DNA of 11,339 bases from NCBI GenBank assembly GCA_021732805.1, contig JAKFUJ010000457.1, positions 1-11,339 on the forward strand, in the 5' to 3' direction. Origin of the DNA: Betaproteobacteria bacterium (lineage in GTDB: Bacteria; Pseudomonadota; Gammaproteobacteria; Burkholderiales; SG8-41). Both the position numbers and the translations under genes were made by a program. Shown here one piece after another: positions 1 to 6,928 of the stretch. The notes beneath the pieces were generated by a model. The model was not told where the DNA came from. It worked only from the letters and a program-made list of their open reading frames with translations, and did not search any database. Positions within the stretch are counted from its first letter, which is position 1; each line of letters opens with the position of its first letter.

Positions 1-1338
1 TTGCGGACTGATGACCGCGGTCATGCCGGTATTGGTGGCGCGCAGCATGTAACGCCCGGTTTCCAGCGCGCGCATCTGTGCGATCTGCAGATGCTGCTGC
101 GGCGCGACCGAGCGGCCGAACCAGGCGACATTGCTGACGTTGACCAGCAGCGTGGCCTGCGGCAACTGGCGGATGATTTCTTCGCCGAACGCGTCTTCGT
201 AACAGATGTTGATGGCAACTTGCTCTCCGGCGACCGCCAGCGGCTGCTGCGCTATGCTGCCACGCGCGAAATCCTGCAAAGGAATCGCCAGCCGCGATAC
301 CAGTTCGCCGAGCACCGGGCGCAGCGGTATGAATTCACCGAAGGGCACCAGATGGCTTTTGCGGTAGGTCTGGCGCGCGGCGGCGCCCACGGAGATTACG
401 CTGTTGTAGTAGTCGCCACCGGGCAGACGTTCGGGAACCCCGATCAGCACATCGCCGTTGTTGCGCCGGGCATGTTCCGCCAAGGCATCCAGATAGGACG
501 CAGGCACATCGCGCAGAAACAGCGGCAGCGCCGTCTCCGGCAGGATGATCAAACGCGCGTCGCTGGCGCGGACCATGCCGAGATAGGTATTGAGCGTCGC
601 CCGCAGCTGATCCTCGCGCCATTTCTGATCCTGGTCGATGTTGCCCTGAAGCAGGCTGACGGATACATGCGTTCCGGTCGGTGCCGTCCACGCCACGTTC
701 TTGAGAAGTGCGCCGGCAATCCAGATGACGACCAGCGTTGCCGGCCATGGCCACAGCGTACGCCATTGCTGCCACGGTTTTGCGGCCCATGCCCAGCACA
801 ATGTGCCGGCGGTGGCGAACAGCAGGAACGTGATGCCATGCAGACCAAGTACGGCGGCGTAACCGGCCAGAGGACTTGCCGGCGCCTGCGAGTAGCCGGG
901 ATTGATCCATGGAAACCCCGTAAATTCCCAGCTGCGCAGCCATTCGAGCAGCGTGAAAGCGGCGGGCGTGAACACGATCCAGTTCAGCGCAGCGGGAATC
1001 GCAAACCGCCGGCTTAAATAACCGGCAATCGCCGGATGCAGTGCGAGATGGGCGCAGAACAGCAGGGTCACCGCGGCGGCGAGAGGTGCCGGCATTGCGC
1101 CGAATACGTTCAGGCTGACATAGACCCAGGACACGCCGGCGCCGAACCAGCCCAGTCCGAATGCAAAACCGAGCAGTGCTGCGTCACGTGCGGAGGCTGC
1201 GCCTTGCCATAACAGGAACAGCGCGGCGAAGGTCAGCAGCGGCAGCGGAAACAGGTAGAGGGGTGCGTAGCCCGCGACCGTGAGGGCGCCCAGCGCCGCG
1301 GCGATGAGCCACTGCAGATTGCGGCGTGGCGCGGGCAT
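1..1338 (-). CDS. lnt: Apolipoprotein N-acyltransferase (partial, 3' end outside window)
   Basis: Lnt is an inner-membrane enzyme that adds the third acyl chain to the N-terminal cysteine of apolipoproteins, the last step of bacterial lipoprotein maturation. The visible 446 residues contain several hydrophobic N-terminal segments (about residues 8-215) with the family motif WVYVS, followed by a periplasmic nitrilase-type domain. The Glu-Lys-Cys triad is visible: E268 in LPETALP, K327 in YRKSHLVPFGEF and C379 in NICYEDAFGEE, matching E267, K335 and C387 of the E. coli enzyme. The late motif VSNVAWFG has Val where E. coli has Asp. The reading frame is still open at base 1, so perhaps 50-60 residues, including the last membrane helix, lie outside. 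ATG at 1338 is chosen because it opens directly on the membrane domain. The ribosome binding site is weak. It lies 53 bases downstream of corC and is probably the last gene of that operon. Confidence 0.95.
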   Translation of the reverse strand, partial: MPAPRRNLQWLIAAALGALTVAGYAPLYLFPLPLLTFAALFLLWQGAASARDAALLGFAFGLGWFGAGVSWVYVSLNVFGAMPAPLAAAVTLLFCAHLALHPAIAGYLSRRFAIPAALNWIVFTPAAFTLLEWLRSWEFTGFPWINPGYSQAPASPLAGYAAVLGLHGITFLLFATAGTLCWAWAAKPWQQWRTLWPWPATLVVIWIAGALLKNVAWTAPTGTHVSVSLLQGNIDQDQKWREDQLRATLNTYLGMVRASDARLIILPETALPLFLRDVPASYLDALAEHARRNNGDVLIGVPERLPGGDYYNSVISVGAAARQTYRKSHLVPFGEFIPLRPVLGELVSRLAIPLQDFARGSIAQQPLAVAGEQVAINICYEDAFGEEIIRQLPQATLLVNVSNVAWFGRSVAPQQHLQIAQMRALETGRYMLRATNTGMTAVISPQ

Positions 1339-1391
1339 CGGAAGGTCAGCCTAAAATATCAATAAAATCAATTATTTATGATGAAGCGTGG
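1339..1391 (-). other. AT-rich corC-lnt spacer
   Basis: This 53-base gap is strikingly AT-rich compared with the GC-rich genes on both sides. On the minus strand it holds a small AT-only inverted repeat (AATAA-N6-TTATT) and a TATTTT hexamer close to the lnt start. I found no acceptable -35 box at 16-18 bases from it, so an internal lnt promoter is possible but unsupported. It does not resemble a GC-stem terminator. Confidence 0.35.
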
Positions 1392-2228
1392 TTATGCCGC
1401 AGGTTTGTCGAGTTTTTTCGCGACCTGCAGCAGATAAACGCGCCGGCTGTCGGCGCGCAACACGCGGAAACTCAGCTGATCCATGGTGATCTGTTCGCCG
1501 CGTTTGGGCACGCGGCCGAAACGTTTGAGCACCAGCCCGCCGACGGTGTCGAATTCCTCGTCGCTGAACGCGGTACCGAAGGAAGCGTTGAAATCGGCGA
1601 TCTCGGTCAGCGCCTTGACGCGCCAGATGCCGCGCTTTTCCTGCACGATGTTGTCTTCGGCTTCGTCGAAATCGTATTCGTCCTCGATGTCGCCGACGAT
1701 CTGTTCCAGCACGTCCTCAATGGTGATCAGTCCGGCAACGCCGCCGTATTCATCGACGACGATGGCGATGTGGTTGCGGTTCTTGCGGAATTCCTTGAGC
1801 AGCACGTTGAGCGGTTTCGATTCCGGGATGAACACCGCCGGGCGCAGCATTTCGCGCACATTGAATTCCTCCTCCCCGGCGTAATAACGCAGCAGGTCCT
1901 TGGCGAGCAGGATGCCGATGACGTCGTCCTTGCCGTCGCCGATCACCGGAAAACGCGAGTGCGCGGTTTCGATGACCAGCGGGATGAAACGATCCGGCGG
2001 TTCGTTGACGTCGATGACATCCATCTGCGCGCGCGGCACCATGATGTCGCGCGCCTGCATTTCGGCGACCTGGATCACGCCCTCGATCATCGCCAGGCCG
2101 TCGGCGTCGAGCAGGTTATGGTCGTGCGCCGAGCGCAGCAGCGTGATCAATTGCTCACGGTCTTCGGGCTCGCGCAGCAGCAGCGTCGAGAGCCGTTCGA
2201 GCAGGGTGGGTTTTTGGGGTTCAGCCAT
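1392..2228 (-). CDS. corC: CorC/YbeX-type CBS-pair protein
   Basis: This is a 278-residue cytoplasmic protein of the CorC/YbeX family. The family was first linked to magnesium/cobalt efflux together with CorA, and more recently to ribosome-related functions of the ybeZYX group; the exact activity is not settled. After an N-terminal helical segment, the hallmark RDIMVPR occurs at 60-66. It is followed by two CBS repeats (about 65-185, including VVDEYGGVAGLITIEDVLEQIVGDI) and a C-terminal CorC/HlyC transporter-associated domain (about 195-275, with FDTVGGLVL and GRVPKRGE). There is no membrane domain, which separates it from the larger CNNM/HlyC-type transporters. It starts at ATG 2228, 14 bases after the ybeY stop. 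That gap has no Shine-Dalgarno-like sequence, which suggests translational coupling. Length agrees with E. coli YbeX (about 290). Confidence 0.93.
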   Translation of the reverse strand: MAEPQKPTLLERLSTLLLREPEDREQLITLLRSAHDHNLLDADGLAMIEGVIQVAEMQARDIMVPRAQMDVIDVNEPPDRFIPLVIETAHSRFPVIGDGKDDVIGILLAKDLLRYYAGEEEFNVREMLRPAVFIPESKPLNVLLKEFRKNRNHIAIVVDEYGGVAGLITIEDVLEQIVGDIEDEYDFDEAEDNIVQEKRGIWRVKALTEIADFNASFGTAFSDEEFDTVGGLVLKRFGRVPKRGEQITMDQLSFRVLRADSRRVYLLQVAKKLDKPAA

Positions 2229-2242
2229 ATCGGGTGGTGGGG

Positions 2243-2716
2243 TTACGCGCCGCGTGCGGCAGCCGGGCGATACGGGTCAGGATACCCGAAGCGGGCGAGC
2301 AGTGTCCGTTCGCAGCCTTCCATCGCGGCCGCGTCCCTGCTGTTTTCGTGGTCATAACCCTGCAGGTGCAGCAGGCCGTGCACGACCATGTGCGCGTAAT
2401 GCGCGGCGACGGTTTTGCGCTGTGCCCGTGCTTCGCGCGTGATCACCGGCGCGCACAATGCGATGTCGCCCTCAAACGGCGGCGCATCGCGAAAGATGAA
2501 GGTCAGCACGTTGGTCGCGTAATCCCTGTTGCGGTAACTGCGGTTGAGCAACCGGCCTTCGGCCTCGCCGACGATGCGGATGGTGACGCGGGCGTCATTG
2601 GCGAGAGCAGCGCGCGCCCACTGGCGGATGCGCGCGGGTGTCGGCACATTGCGCGCGGTGGCGGCGCATTGCACGTCGATGTGTCGCGCCGCAGGGCGCT
2701 TGATGCCGGCTTTCAC
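2243..2716 (-). CDS. ybeY: Endoribonuclease / rRNA maturation factor YbeY
   Basis: YbeY is a small zinc metalloprotein involved in 16S rRNA 3'-end maturation and 70S ribosome quality control. The 157-residue product has the diagnostic H3xH5xH metal site (H113, H117, H123 within HGLLHLQGYDH). It also has the conserved upstream strand DYATNVLTFIF (family ATDVLSFP) and GDIALCAPV. Length is normal for the family. The start is GTG at 2716, which overlaps the phoH TGA as GTGA. A GCGGA sequence followed by six A residues lies just upstream and makes a plausible ribosome binding site. Position between phoH and corC is the usual one in gamma- and betaproteobacteria and supports joint action with the PhoH-like ATPase in RNA metabolism. 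Catalytic activity is taken from family knowledge. Confidence 0.94.
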   Translation of the reverse strand: MKAGIKRPAARHIDVQCAATARNVPTPARIRQWARAALANDARVTIRIVGEAEGRLLNRSYRNRDYATNVLTFIFRDAPPFEGDIALCAPVITREARAQRKTVAAHYAHMVVHGLLHLQGYDHENSRDAAAMEGCERTLLARFGYPDPYRPAAARGA

Positions 2717-3675
2717 TTTTTTCCGCCCTCGGCAGTCTTGCCGTAACGGTCATAGGCATTGACGATGCGCTGTACCAGCGGGTGGCGCACCACGTCTTCC
2801 GCCTTGAAAAAGGTAAATGCGATACCGCGCACTTTTTTCAGCACCACCTGCGCCTCGACCAGGCCGCTGATCATGCCCTTGGGCAGGTCGATTTGCGTCA
2901 CGTCGCCGGTGATCACCGCCTTGCTGCCGAAACCGATGCGGGTCAGGAACATTTTCATCTGTTCGCGGGTGGTGTTCTGCGCTTCGTCGAGGATGATGAA
3001 GGCGTGGTTCAGCGTGCGCCCGCGCATGAATGCGAGCGGCGCAATTTCGATCGCCTGACGTTCAAACATTTTGGCGACCTTGTCGTAACCCATCAGGTCA
3101 TACAGTGCGTCATAGAGCGGGCGCAGGTACGGATCCACCTTTTGCGCCATGTCGCCGGGCAGGAAACCCAGCCGTTCGCCGGCTTCAACCGCGGGGCGGA
3201 CCAGGATGATGCGTTCCACCGCATCGCGTTCCAGCGCGTCGACCGCACAGGCCACCGCCAGATAGGTCTTGCCGGTGCCGGCAGGGCCGATGCTGAAGGT
3301 GATGTCGTGTTTCTGGATGTTCAGCAGGTATTCGTTCTGGCGCGGCGTGCGGCCGTGCAGATCGGTTTTGCGGGTGATCAGCGCGGGGACAGGGAGCGTG
3401 GCATGCGCCGCGCCCTGGTGGCCGGCTTCAATCAGCGCCAGTTGTATGGCATCCAGCGACAGCGAATCCTGCGATTTGGCGTAGAAGTCGTGCAGCACTT
3501 TGCCTGCGATACGCACGCGGTCCAGCGCGCCGGTCAGCGCGAAATGTTCGTTGCGCCGTGTGATGCCGACATCCAGCGCGGTTTCGATCTGGCGCAGGTT
3601 TTCGTCGAGCGGTCCGCACAGGTTGGCCAGGCGGTGGTTGTCGATGGGGGTAAAGCTGATTTCAACGGGCTTCAA
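2713..3675 (-). CDS. ybeZ: PhoH-like ATPase (YbeZ)
   Basis: This is a 320-residue cytoplasmic P-loop NTPase of the PhoH family. Family members have been reported as RNA-dependent ATPases/helicases, and YbeZ partners YbeY. An N-terminal KH-like region (about 1-80, with LANLCGPLDENLRQIE) precedes the ATPase domain. The Walker A motif GPAGTGKT is at 130-137 (K136), and the Walker B motif ILDEAQNTT has D230 and E231. Other family stretches are RPAVEAGERLGFLPGD, KVDPYLRPLYDAL and ITGDVTQIDLP. TTG at 3675 is the only credible start: an in-frame TGA lies 18 bases upstream (3691-3693) and no other initiation codon lies between. That TTG overlaps the miaB stop as TTGA, so translation is probably coupled. 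Length and motif order match E. coli YbeZ closely. Confidence 0.94.
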   Translation of the reverse strand: MKPVEISFTPIDNHRLANLCGPLDENLRQIETALDVGITRRNEHFALTGALDRVRIAGKVLHDFYAKSQDSLSLDAIQLALIEAGHQGAAHATLPVPALITRKTDLHGRTPRQNEYLLNIQKHDITFSIGPAGTGKTYLAVACAVDALERDAVERIILVRPAVEAGERLGFLPGDMAQKVDPYLRPLYDALYDLMGYDKVAKMFERQAIEIAPLAFMRGRTLNHAFIILDEAQNTTREQMKMFLTRIGFGSKAVITGDVTQIDLPKGMISGLVEAQVVLKKVRGIAFTFFKAEDVVRHPLVQRIVNAYDRYGKTAEGGKK

Positions 3676-5018
3676 TGGGTAATGGTACTTTCAGTGGAGA
3701 TCAACTCGCCGCGCAGGGTATGCGCCTGCATTTCGGTGATCAGGACATCGGCAAACGTGCCGATGTGTTTGTGCAGGCCAGGGAAATTCACCACGCGGTT
3801 GTTGTCGGTGCGCGCTGCGAGTTCTGTTTCATTGCGGCGCGAGACGCTGTCGATCAGCACACGCTGGCGGGTGCCAACCATGGCTGCATTGTTGGCGCGG
3901 GCTTGTGCATCGATAAGCGTCTTCAGTCGTTGCAGCCGCTCGAGTTTGATCTCATGCGATGTGTCGTCAACCAGACTGGCGGCGGGTGTGCCGGGGCGCG
4001 GGCTGTAGACAAAGCTGTAGCTGTCGTCAAACCCGATGTCGGTGATCAGTTGCAGTGTCTGCTCAAAGTCGTGCTCGGTTTCGCCGGGGAAGCCGATAAT
4101 GAAATCCGAGGAAATGCTGATCCCCGGGCGCGCTGCGCGCAGCCGGCGGATGATGGATTTGTATTCAAGCGCGGTGTAGCCGCGTTTCATCGCCGACAAC
4201 ACCCGGTCCGAACCCGATTGTACCGGCAGATGTACATGACCGCCCAGTTGCGGGATGCGTGCATGGGCGTCAATCAGTCGTGGCGTGAATTCCCTGGGGT
4301 GCGAGGTGGTGTAACGGATGCGTTCGATGCCGGGAATGCCGGCGACATGATCAAGCAGGAGGGCAAGGTCCGCGCCGCCAGGTTCGCCGTCAACCGCAGC
4401 GCGGTAAGCGTTGACGTTCTGGCCGAGCAGCGTGACTTCACGCACGCCCTGCAACGCCAGTTCGGCGACATCGGTCAGCACATCGTCGAAGGGACGCGAT
4501 ACTTCCTCACCGCGGGTGTAGGGCACGACGCAGAACGAACAGTATTTGCTGCAGCCTTCCATGATCGACACAAAAGCGGTAACACCTTCAACGCGTGCCG
4601 GCGGCAGGTGGTCGAATTTTTCAATCGCCGGAAACGAGATATCCACCTGCGGCTGTCCGCTGGCGCGTCTTGCCGCAATCAGTTGCGGCAGCCGGTGCAG
4701 GGTCTGCGGGCCGAACACCAGATCGACGTAGGGTGCGCGTTTGACGATGGCGGCGCCTTCCTGGCTGGCGACGCAACCGCCGACGCCGATGATCAGCCGG
4801 GGATTGTTCAGCTTGAGTTCGCGGACGCGGCCGAGGTCATGGAATACTTTTTCCTGGGCTTTTTCGCGCACGGAACAGGTGTTGAACAGAATGACATCGG
4901 CTGCGGCGGGGTCGTCGGTGGGCGTCAGGCCTTCACCGGCATGCAGTACGTCAGCCATTTTGCCCGAGTCGTACTCGTTCATCTGGCAGCCGAAGGTTTT
5001 GATGTAAACCTTGCCCAC
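3672..5018 (-). CDS. miaB: tRNA-2-methylthio-N6-dimethylallyladenosine synthase MiaB
   Basis: MiaB is a radical-SAM enzyme that converts i6A37 to ms2i6A37 in tRNAs reading UNN codons. The 448-residue product has the N-terminal UPF0004/MTTase domain with three cluster-binding cysteines (C11 in TFGCQMN, C48 in NTCSVRE, C82 in GGCVAS). The radical-SAM CxxxCxxC motif follows at C156, C160 and C163 (MEGCSKYCSFC), and then a C-terminal TRAM domain (about 380-445, ending in ADVLITEMQAHTLRGEL). Family stretches such as PYTRGEEVSRP, LLGQNVNAY, HLPVQSGSD and SSDFIIGFPGET are intact. The start is GTG at 5018: a GGAAG sequence at 5025-5029 sits six bases upstream and the protein begins directly on the conserved strand. 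It lies three bases after the stop of the exported-protein gene and overlaps phoH by four bases, so it is operon-internal. It is slightly shorter at the C terminus than the E. coli enzyme. Confidence 0.96.
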   Translation of the reverse strand: MGKVYIKTFGCQMNEYDSGKMADVLHAGEGLTPTDDPAAADVILFNTCSVREKAQEKVFHDLGRVRELKLNNPRLIIGVGGCVASQEGAAIVKRAPYVDLVFGPQTLHRLPQLIAARRASGQPQVDISFPAIEKFDHLPPARVEGVTAFVSIMEGCSKYCSFCVVPYTRGEEVSRPFDDVLTDVAELALQGVREVTLLGQNVNAYRAAVDGEPGGADLALLLDHVAGIPGIERIRYTTSHPREFTPRLIDAHARIPQLGGHVHLPVQSGSDRVLSAMKRGYTALEYKSIIRRLRAARPGISISSDFIIGFPGETEHDFEQTLQLITDIGFDDSYSFVYSPRPGTPAASLVDDTSHEIKLERLQRLKTLIDAQARANNAAMVGTRQRVLIDSVSRRNETELAARTDNNRVVNFPGLHKHIGTFADVLITEMQAHTLRGELISTESTITH

Positions 5019-5021
5019 GGC

Positions 5022-5336
5022 TTACTTCCGGGCGCTGTCGAGCCGAGCCTGTTCTTCCGGCGTCAGGACCACGATGCGTTGCACCTCGCCATTGCGGTCG
5101 AGCTGGTAGAGAATTTCCGATCCCGGAAGCAACTGGCCTTGGGTGATGCTCAAGTTGTTGCTGTTAATAATGATGCCGCCCGGCGCGAGACGCCGGACTT
5201 CGCCGCCGATCTGTACCATGGGTAGCGCCTGACGCTCGCCGATGGCGCCCCGTTTGGCTTCAGGCGGCAGTGCACGTTGCGCCCAGACGGGTGCGACGAA
5301 AACCAAAAAAGTCAATAAAAGCATTAACTTACGCAT
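5022..5336 (-). CDS. Small exported protein of unknown function
   Basis: I do not recognise this 104-residue protein. Residues 1-19 form a classical signal peptide: basic start (MRK), hydrophobic core (LMLLLTFLVFV) and a VWA cleavage motif before Q20. The mature part is about 85 residues, soluble and partly charged. It has an extended-looking centre (PMVQIGGEVRRLAPGG then IIINSNNLSI) and a C-terminal RIVVLTPEEQARLDSARK that looks helical. There is no cysteine in the mature protein, no lipobox and no membrane helix, so a periplasmic location is inferred. The gene ends three bases before miaB and shares its direction, so it is probably co-transcribed with the RNA-modification/lnt genes. ATG 5336 has no evident Shine-Dalgarno sequence; ATG at codon 5 would still leave a shorter signal peptide. 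The clean signal peptide, tight spacing and lack of a competing frame make it a likely real gene. Confidence 0.75.
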   Translation of the reverse strand: MRKLMLLLTFLVFVAPVWAQRALPPEAKRGAIGERQALPMVQIGGEVRRLAPGGIIINSNNLSITQGQLLPGSEILYQLDRNGEVQRIVVLTPEEQARLDSARK

Positions 5337-5362
5337 GATTGCACGATAGCACGACGGGCAGG

Positions 5363-5387
5363 GTCCGGTAAACAGATTGTGCCGGAC
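5363..5387. repeat. Inverted repeat between tRNA and exported-protein gene
   Basis: GTCCGG at 5363-5368 and CCGGAC at 5382-5387 form a perfect 6-bp inverted repeat around a 13-base spacer. On the minus strand the second arm is followed by CCTGCCCG and not by a T-run, so it is not a standard intrinsic terminator. It could fold in a tRNA-miaB read-through transcript and mark a processing site, or be a protein-binding site. Its role is unknown. Confidence 0.35.
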
Positions 5388-5402
5388 AACGACAAAAAGA
5401 AA

Positions 5403-5478
5403 TGGTGGCGAGTCAGGGATTTGAACCCCGGACCAATGGATTATGATTCCACTGCTCTAACCACTGAGCTAACTCGCC
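5403..5478 (-). tRNA. tRNA with anticodon CAU (tRNA-Ile2 or elongator tRNA-Met)
   Basis: The minus strand folds into a complete 76-base cloverleaf with encoded 3' CCA (5403-5405). The acceptor stem is GGCGAGT/ACTCGCC, D-arm GCTC...GAGC, anticodon stem GTGGA/TCCAT, and the seven-base loop ATCATAA has anticodon CAT at 5443-5445. The T-arm is CGGGG-TTCAAAT-CCCTG and the discriminator is A. The acceptor begins with a paired G-C, unlike initiator tRNA-fMet, so it is not the initiator. A CAU anticodon can be elongator Met, or the minor isoleucine tRNA whose C34 becomes lysidine. The D-loop AGTGGTTAGA and variable region TTGGTC resemble E. coli ileX more than E. coli metT, so I favour Ile2. However, pair 29-41 is G-C and pair 4-69 is G-C, which does not match E. 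coli Ile identity pairs. The identity stays open. Confidence 0.96.
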
Positions 5479-5492
5479 ACGGGAGGCGGCGC

Positions 5493-5521
5493 AGTCTAAA
5501 GAGCAGGGGTGGCATTGTCAA
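5493..5521 (-). promoter_or_regulatory. Sigma70-type promoter of the tRNA gene
   Basis: On the minus strand there is a perfect -35 box TTGACA (5521-5516), exactly 17 bases of spacer, and TAGACT (5498-5493; four of six matches to TATAAT). The predicted transcript start is near 5486, about eight bases before the mature tRNA 5' end at 5478. The stretch just after the -10 box is GC-rich (GCGCCGCC). GC-rich discriminators are typical of stringently controlled stable-RNA promoters, so growth-rate control is inferred. Confidence 0.8.
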
Positions 5522-5602
5522 GCCGGAGGCCACTGCCATTTTACTGATTTTCCTGAATAATCCACACCTTGCCGTAGTTCGACTTGATGCAGTGCAGGGT
5601 CT

Positions 5603-5631
5603 TTATCAGTTCTTCAAAAGTGTCAGATAGT
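5603..5631 (+). promoter_or_regulatory. Candidate promoter for the FAD hydroxylase gene
   Basis: TTATCA (5603-5608) and GATAGT (5626-5631) are separated by 17 bases, each matching four of six consensus positions. The predicted start would be near 5638, giving a short leader before ATG 5655. The match is modest and no other evidence supports it. It would fire away from the tRNA promoter in the same divergent intergenic region. Confidence 0.3.
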
Positions 5632-5654
5632 GAAATTTGTACGGAAAAATGCAG

Positions 5655-6854
5655 ATGGGCCGGACTGACTTGAATCGCGATGCGCTTCGGCGGCACGACG
5701 TGATGATCGTCGGCGGCGGATTGGTTGGCGCCAGCCTGGCGCTGGCTTTGCAGCAGGCGGATCTGGATGTTGCGCTGATCGAGCCGCAACCGTTGCGGGC
5801 GGCCCCTGCTGCCGGCGTCTGGGACAGCCGCATTTATGCGATCAGCCCCGGCAATGTCGCTTTCCTCGAAAGCCTGGGGGTATGGCAACGGCTCGATGCA
5901 CAACGCGTGCAGCGGGTTGAAGCGATGTCGATCTGCGGCGATGCACCGGCCGGCCGACTGCAATTCAGTGCCTATGATGCCGGTCTGCGCGAGCTGGCTT
6001 TTATTGTCGAGGGCGGCGCATTGCAACGCGCCCTGGATGCGGTGATTGACGACGGGCGCGCAGTGCGCATGCTGCGTCCGGCACAGGCCTCAGCATTGGC
6101 AGTGACGGCAGATGCCGCGCACCTGACTCTGGCTGATGGCACACGGGTTGCTGCGCAACTGGTCATCGGTACCGATGGCGGGGATTCGTGGGTGCGACAA
6201 GCCGCGAACATGGCCGCTCGTGTCAGCGATTATCGGCAACGGGGCGTTGTTGCCAACTTCGAGACTGAAAAAAATCATCGCGCGACGGCTTTCCAGTGGT
6301 TTCGCAATGATGGCGTGCTGGCGTTGTTGCCATTGCCGGGGCGACAGGTGTCGATGGTGTGGTCGACTTCGGAAGAACATGCACAGGCATTGTTGGCGAT
6401 GGACGGTCTGCAACTGGCCGCAGCAGTTGCTGCAGCCAGCGGAAACGTGGTCGGCGATTTGCACACGGTCACGCCGGCAGCCGCGTTTCCGTTGCGTCTG
6501 GCACATGTCGATACGCTGGTGGCGCAGCGCATCGCGCTGGCCGGCGATGCCGCGCACCATGTGCATCCGCTGGCGGGGCAGGGCGTGAACCTCGGCTTTC
6601 GCGATGTGCGGACGCTGGTTGATGTGTTGTCCGCGCGCGCGCCGCAGCAGGATTGCGGCGATTGGTCACTGTTGCGCCGTTATGCGCGGGCGCGACGCGA
6701 GGATATCGCGGGCATGGAGCTTGGTACGGATGGATTGCAGAAACTTTTCGCGCTGCAGCGGGTCTGGATTTCCGGTGTTCGCAATTCCGGCATGGGCGTC
6801 CTCAACCGGCTGCCCATGCTGAAAAACCTGCTGATCCGCCATGCTGCGGCATAA
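5655..6854 (+). CDS. UbiH/UbiF/UbiM-family FAD-dependent ubiquinone hydroxylase
   Basis: This flavoprotein monooxygenase belongs to the family that hydroxylates the aromatic ring of ubiquinone precursors (UbiH, UbiI, UbiF, UbiL, UbiM/Coq6). The dinucleotide-binding GGGLVG is at residues 20-25 after the strand HDVMIV. The DSRIYAIS stretch, the middle DG-type motif VIGTDGGDSWVR, and the FAD-ribityl signature ALAGDAAHHVHPLAGQGVNLGFRDV (starting near residue 294, with D298) are all diagnostic. About 399 residues is the family's normal size. The start is uncertain: ATG 5655 is favoured because a GGA lies nine bases upstream, while ATG 5649 or TTG 5637 would add a few residues before the conserved core. 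Which ring position it hydroxylates cannot be told from sequence alone. It is the first gene of a plus-strand run with dsbC and a TonB-like gene. DsbC receives electrons from DsbD, not from quinone, so any functional link with dsbC is not obvious. Confidence 0.88.
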   Translation: MGRTDLNRDALRRHDVMIVGGGLVGASLALALQQADLDVALIEPQPLRAAPAAGVWDSRIYAISPGNVAFLESLGVWQRLDAQRVQRVEAMSICGDAPAGRLQFSAYDAGLRELAFIVEGGALQRALDAVIDDGRAVRMLRPAQASALAVTADAAHLTLADGTRVAAQLVIGTDGGDSWVRQAANMAARVSDYRQRGVVANFETEKNHRATAFQWFRNDGVLALLPLPGRQVSMVWSTSEEHAQALLAMDGLQLAAAVAAASGNVVGDLHTVTPAAAFPLRLAHVDTLVAQRIALAGDAAHHVHPLAGQGVNLGFRDVRTLVDVLSARAPQQDCGDWSLLRRYARARREDIAGMELGTDGLQKLFALQRVWISGVRNSGMGVLNRLPMLKNLLIRHAAA

Positions 6855-6886
6855 GCGGTCGGCAGTTCATCAAGCGCTTCATCGGT

Positions 6887-6892
6887 TATATT
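6887..6892 (+). promoter_or_regulatory. Possible -10 element upstream of dsbC
   Basis: The 74-base gap between the hydroxylase and dsbC contains TATATT (five of six matches to the -10 consensus) about 37 bases before the dsbC start. No convincing -35 box lies 16-18 bases upstream, so it may be a weak or activator-dependent internal promoter, or chance. A small GGGC-N5-GCCC hairpin (6904-6916) lies between it and the ribosome binding site. Confidence 0.25.
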
Positions 6893-6928
6893 GATCAATC
6901 AAAGGGCGTTCTGCCCGGGGAATTTCAG

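Noticed and set aside
1..1017. 338-codon plus-strand open frame
   Set aside because: It is antisense to lnt, which shows the Glu-Lys-Cys triad on the minus strand.
1326..2357. 343-codon plus-strand open frame
   Set aside because: It is antisense to corC, whose CBS and CorC/HlyC motifs are clear on the other strand.
2782..4008. 408-codon plus-strand open frame
   Set aside because: It is antisense to phoH/ybeZ and the end of miaB, with no recognisable motif.
3675..5225. 516-codon plus-strand open frame
   Set aside because: It is fully antisense to miaB and the exported-protein gene, which have diagnostic motifs. Its composition (rich in Arg, Ala, Gly, His) is that of a GC-rich shadow frame.
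5341..5354. Tandem GCACGA direct repeat near the exported-protein start
   Set aside because: Two six-base copies eight bases apart are too short to separate from chance.
5379..5630. Plus-strand open frame of 83 codons reading RVRDLNPGP...DYDSTALTTEL
   Set aside because: It is the antisense translation of the tRNA gene at 5403-5478, a well-known false protein produced by tRNA complements.
6653..6928. 5' extension of the dsbC frame into the hydroxylase gene
   Set aside because: It overlaps a conserved gene in another frame and would hide the signal peptide that begins at 6929.
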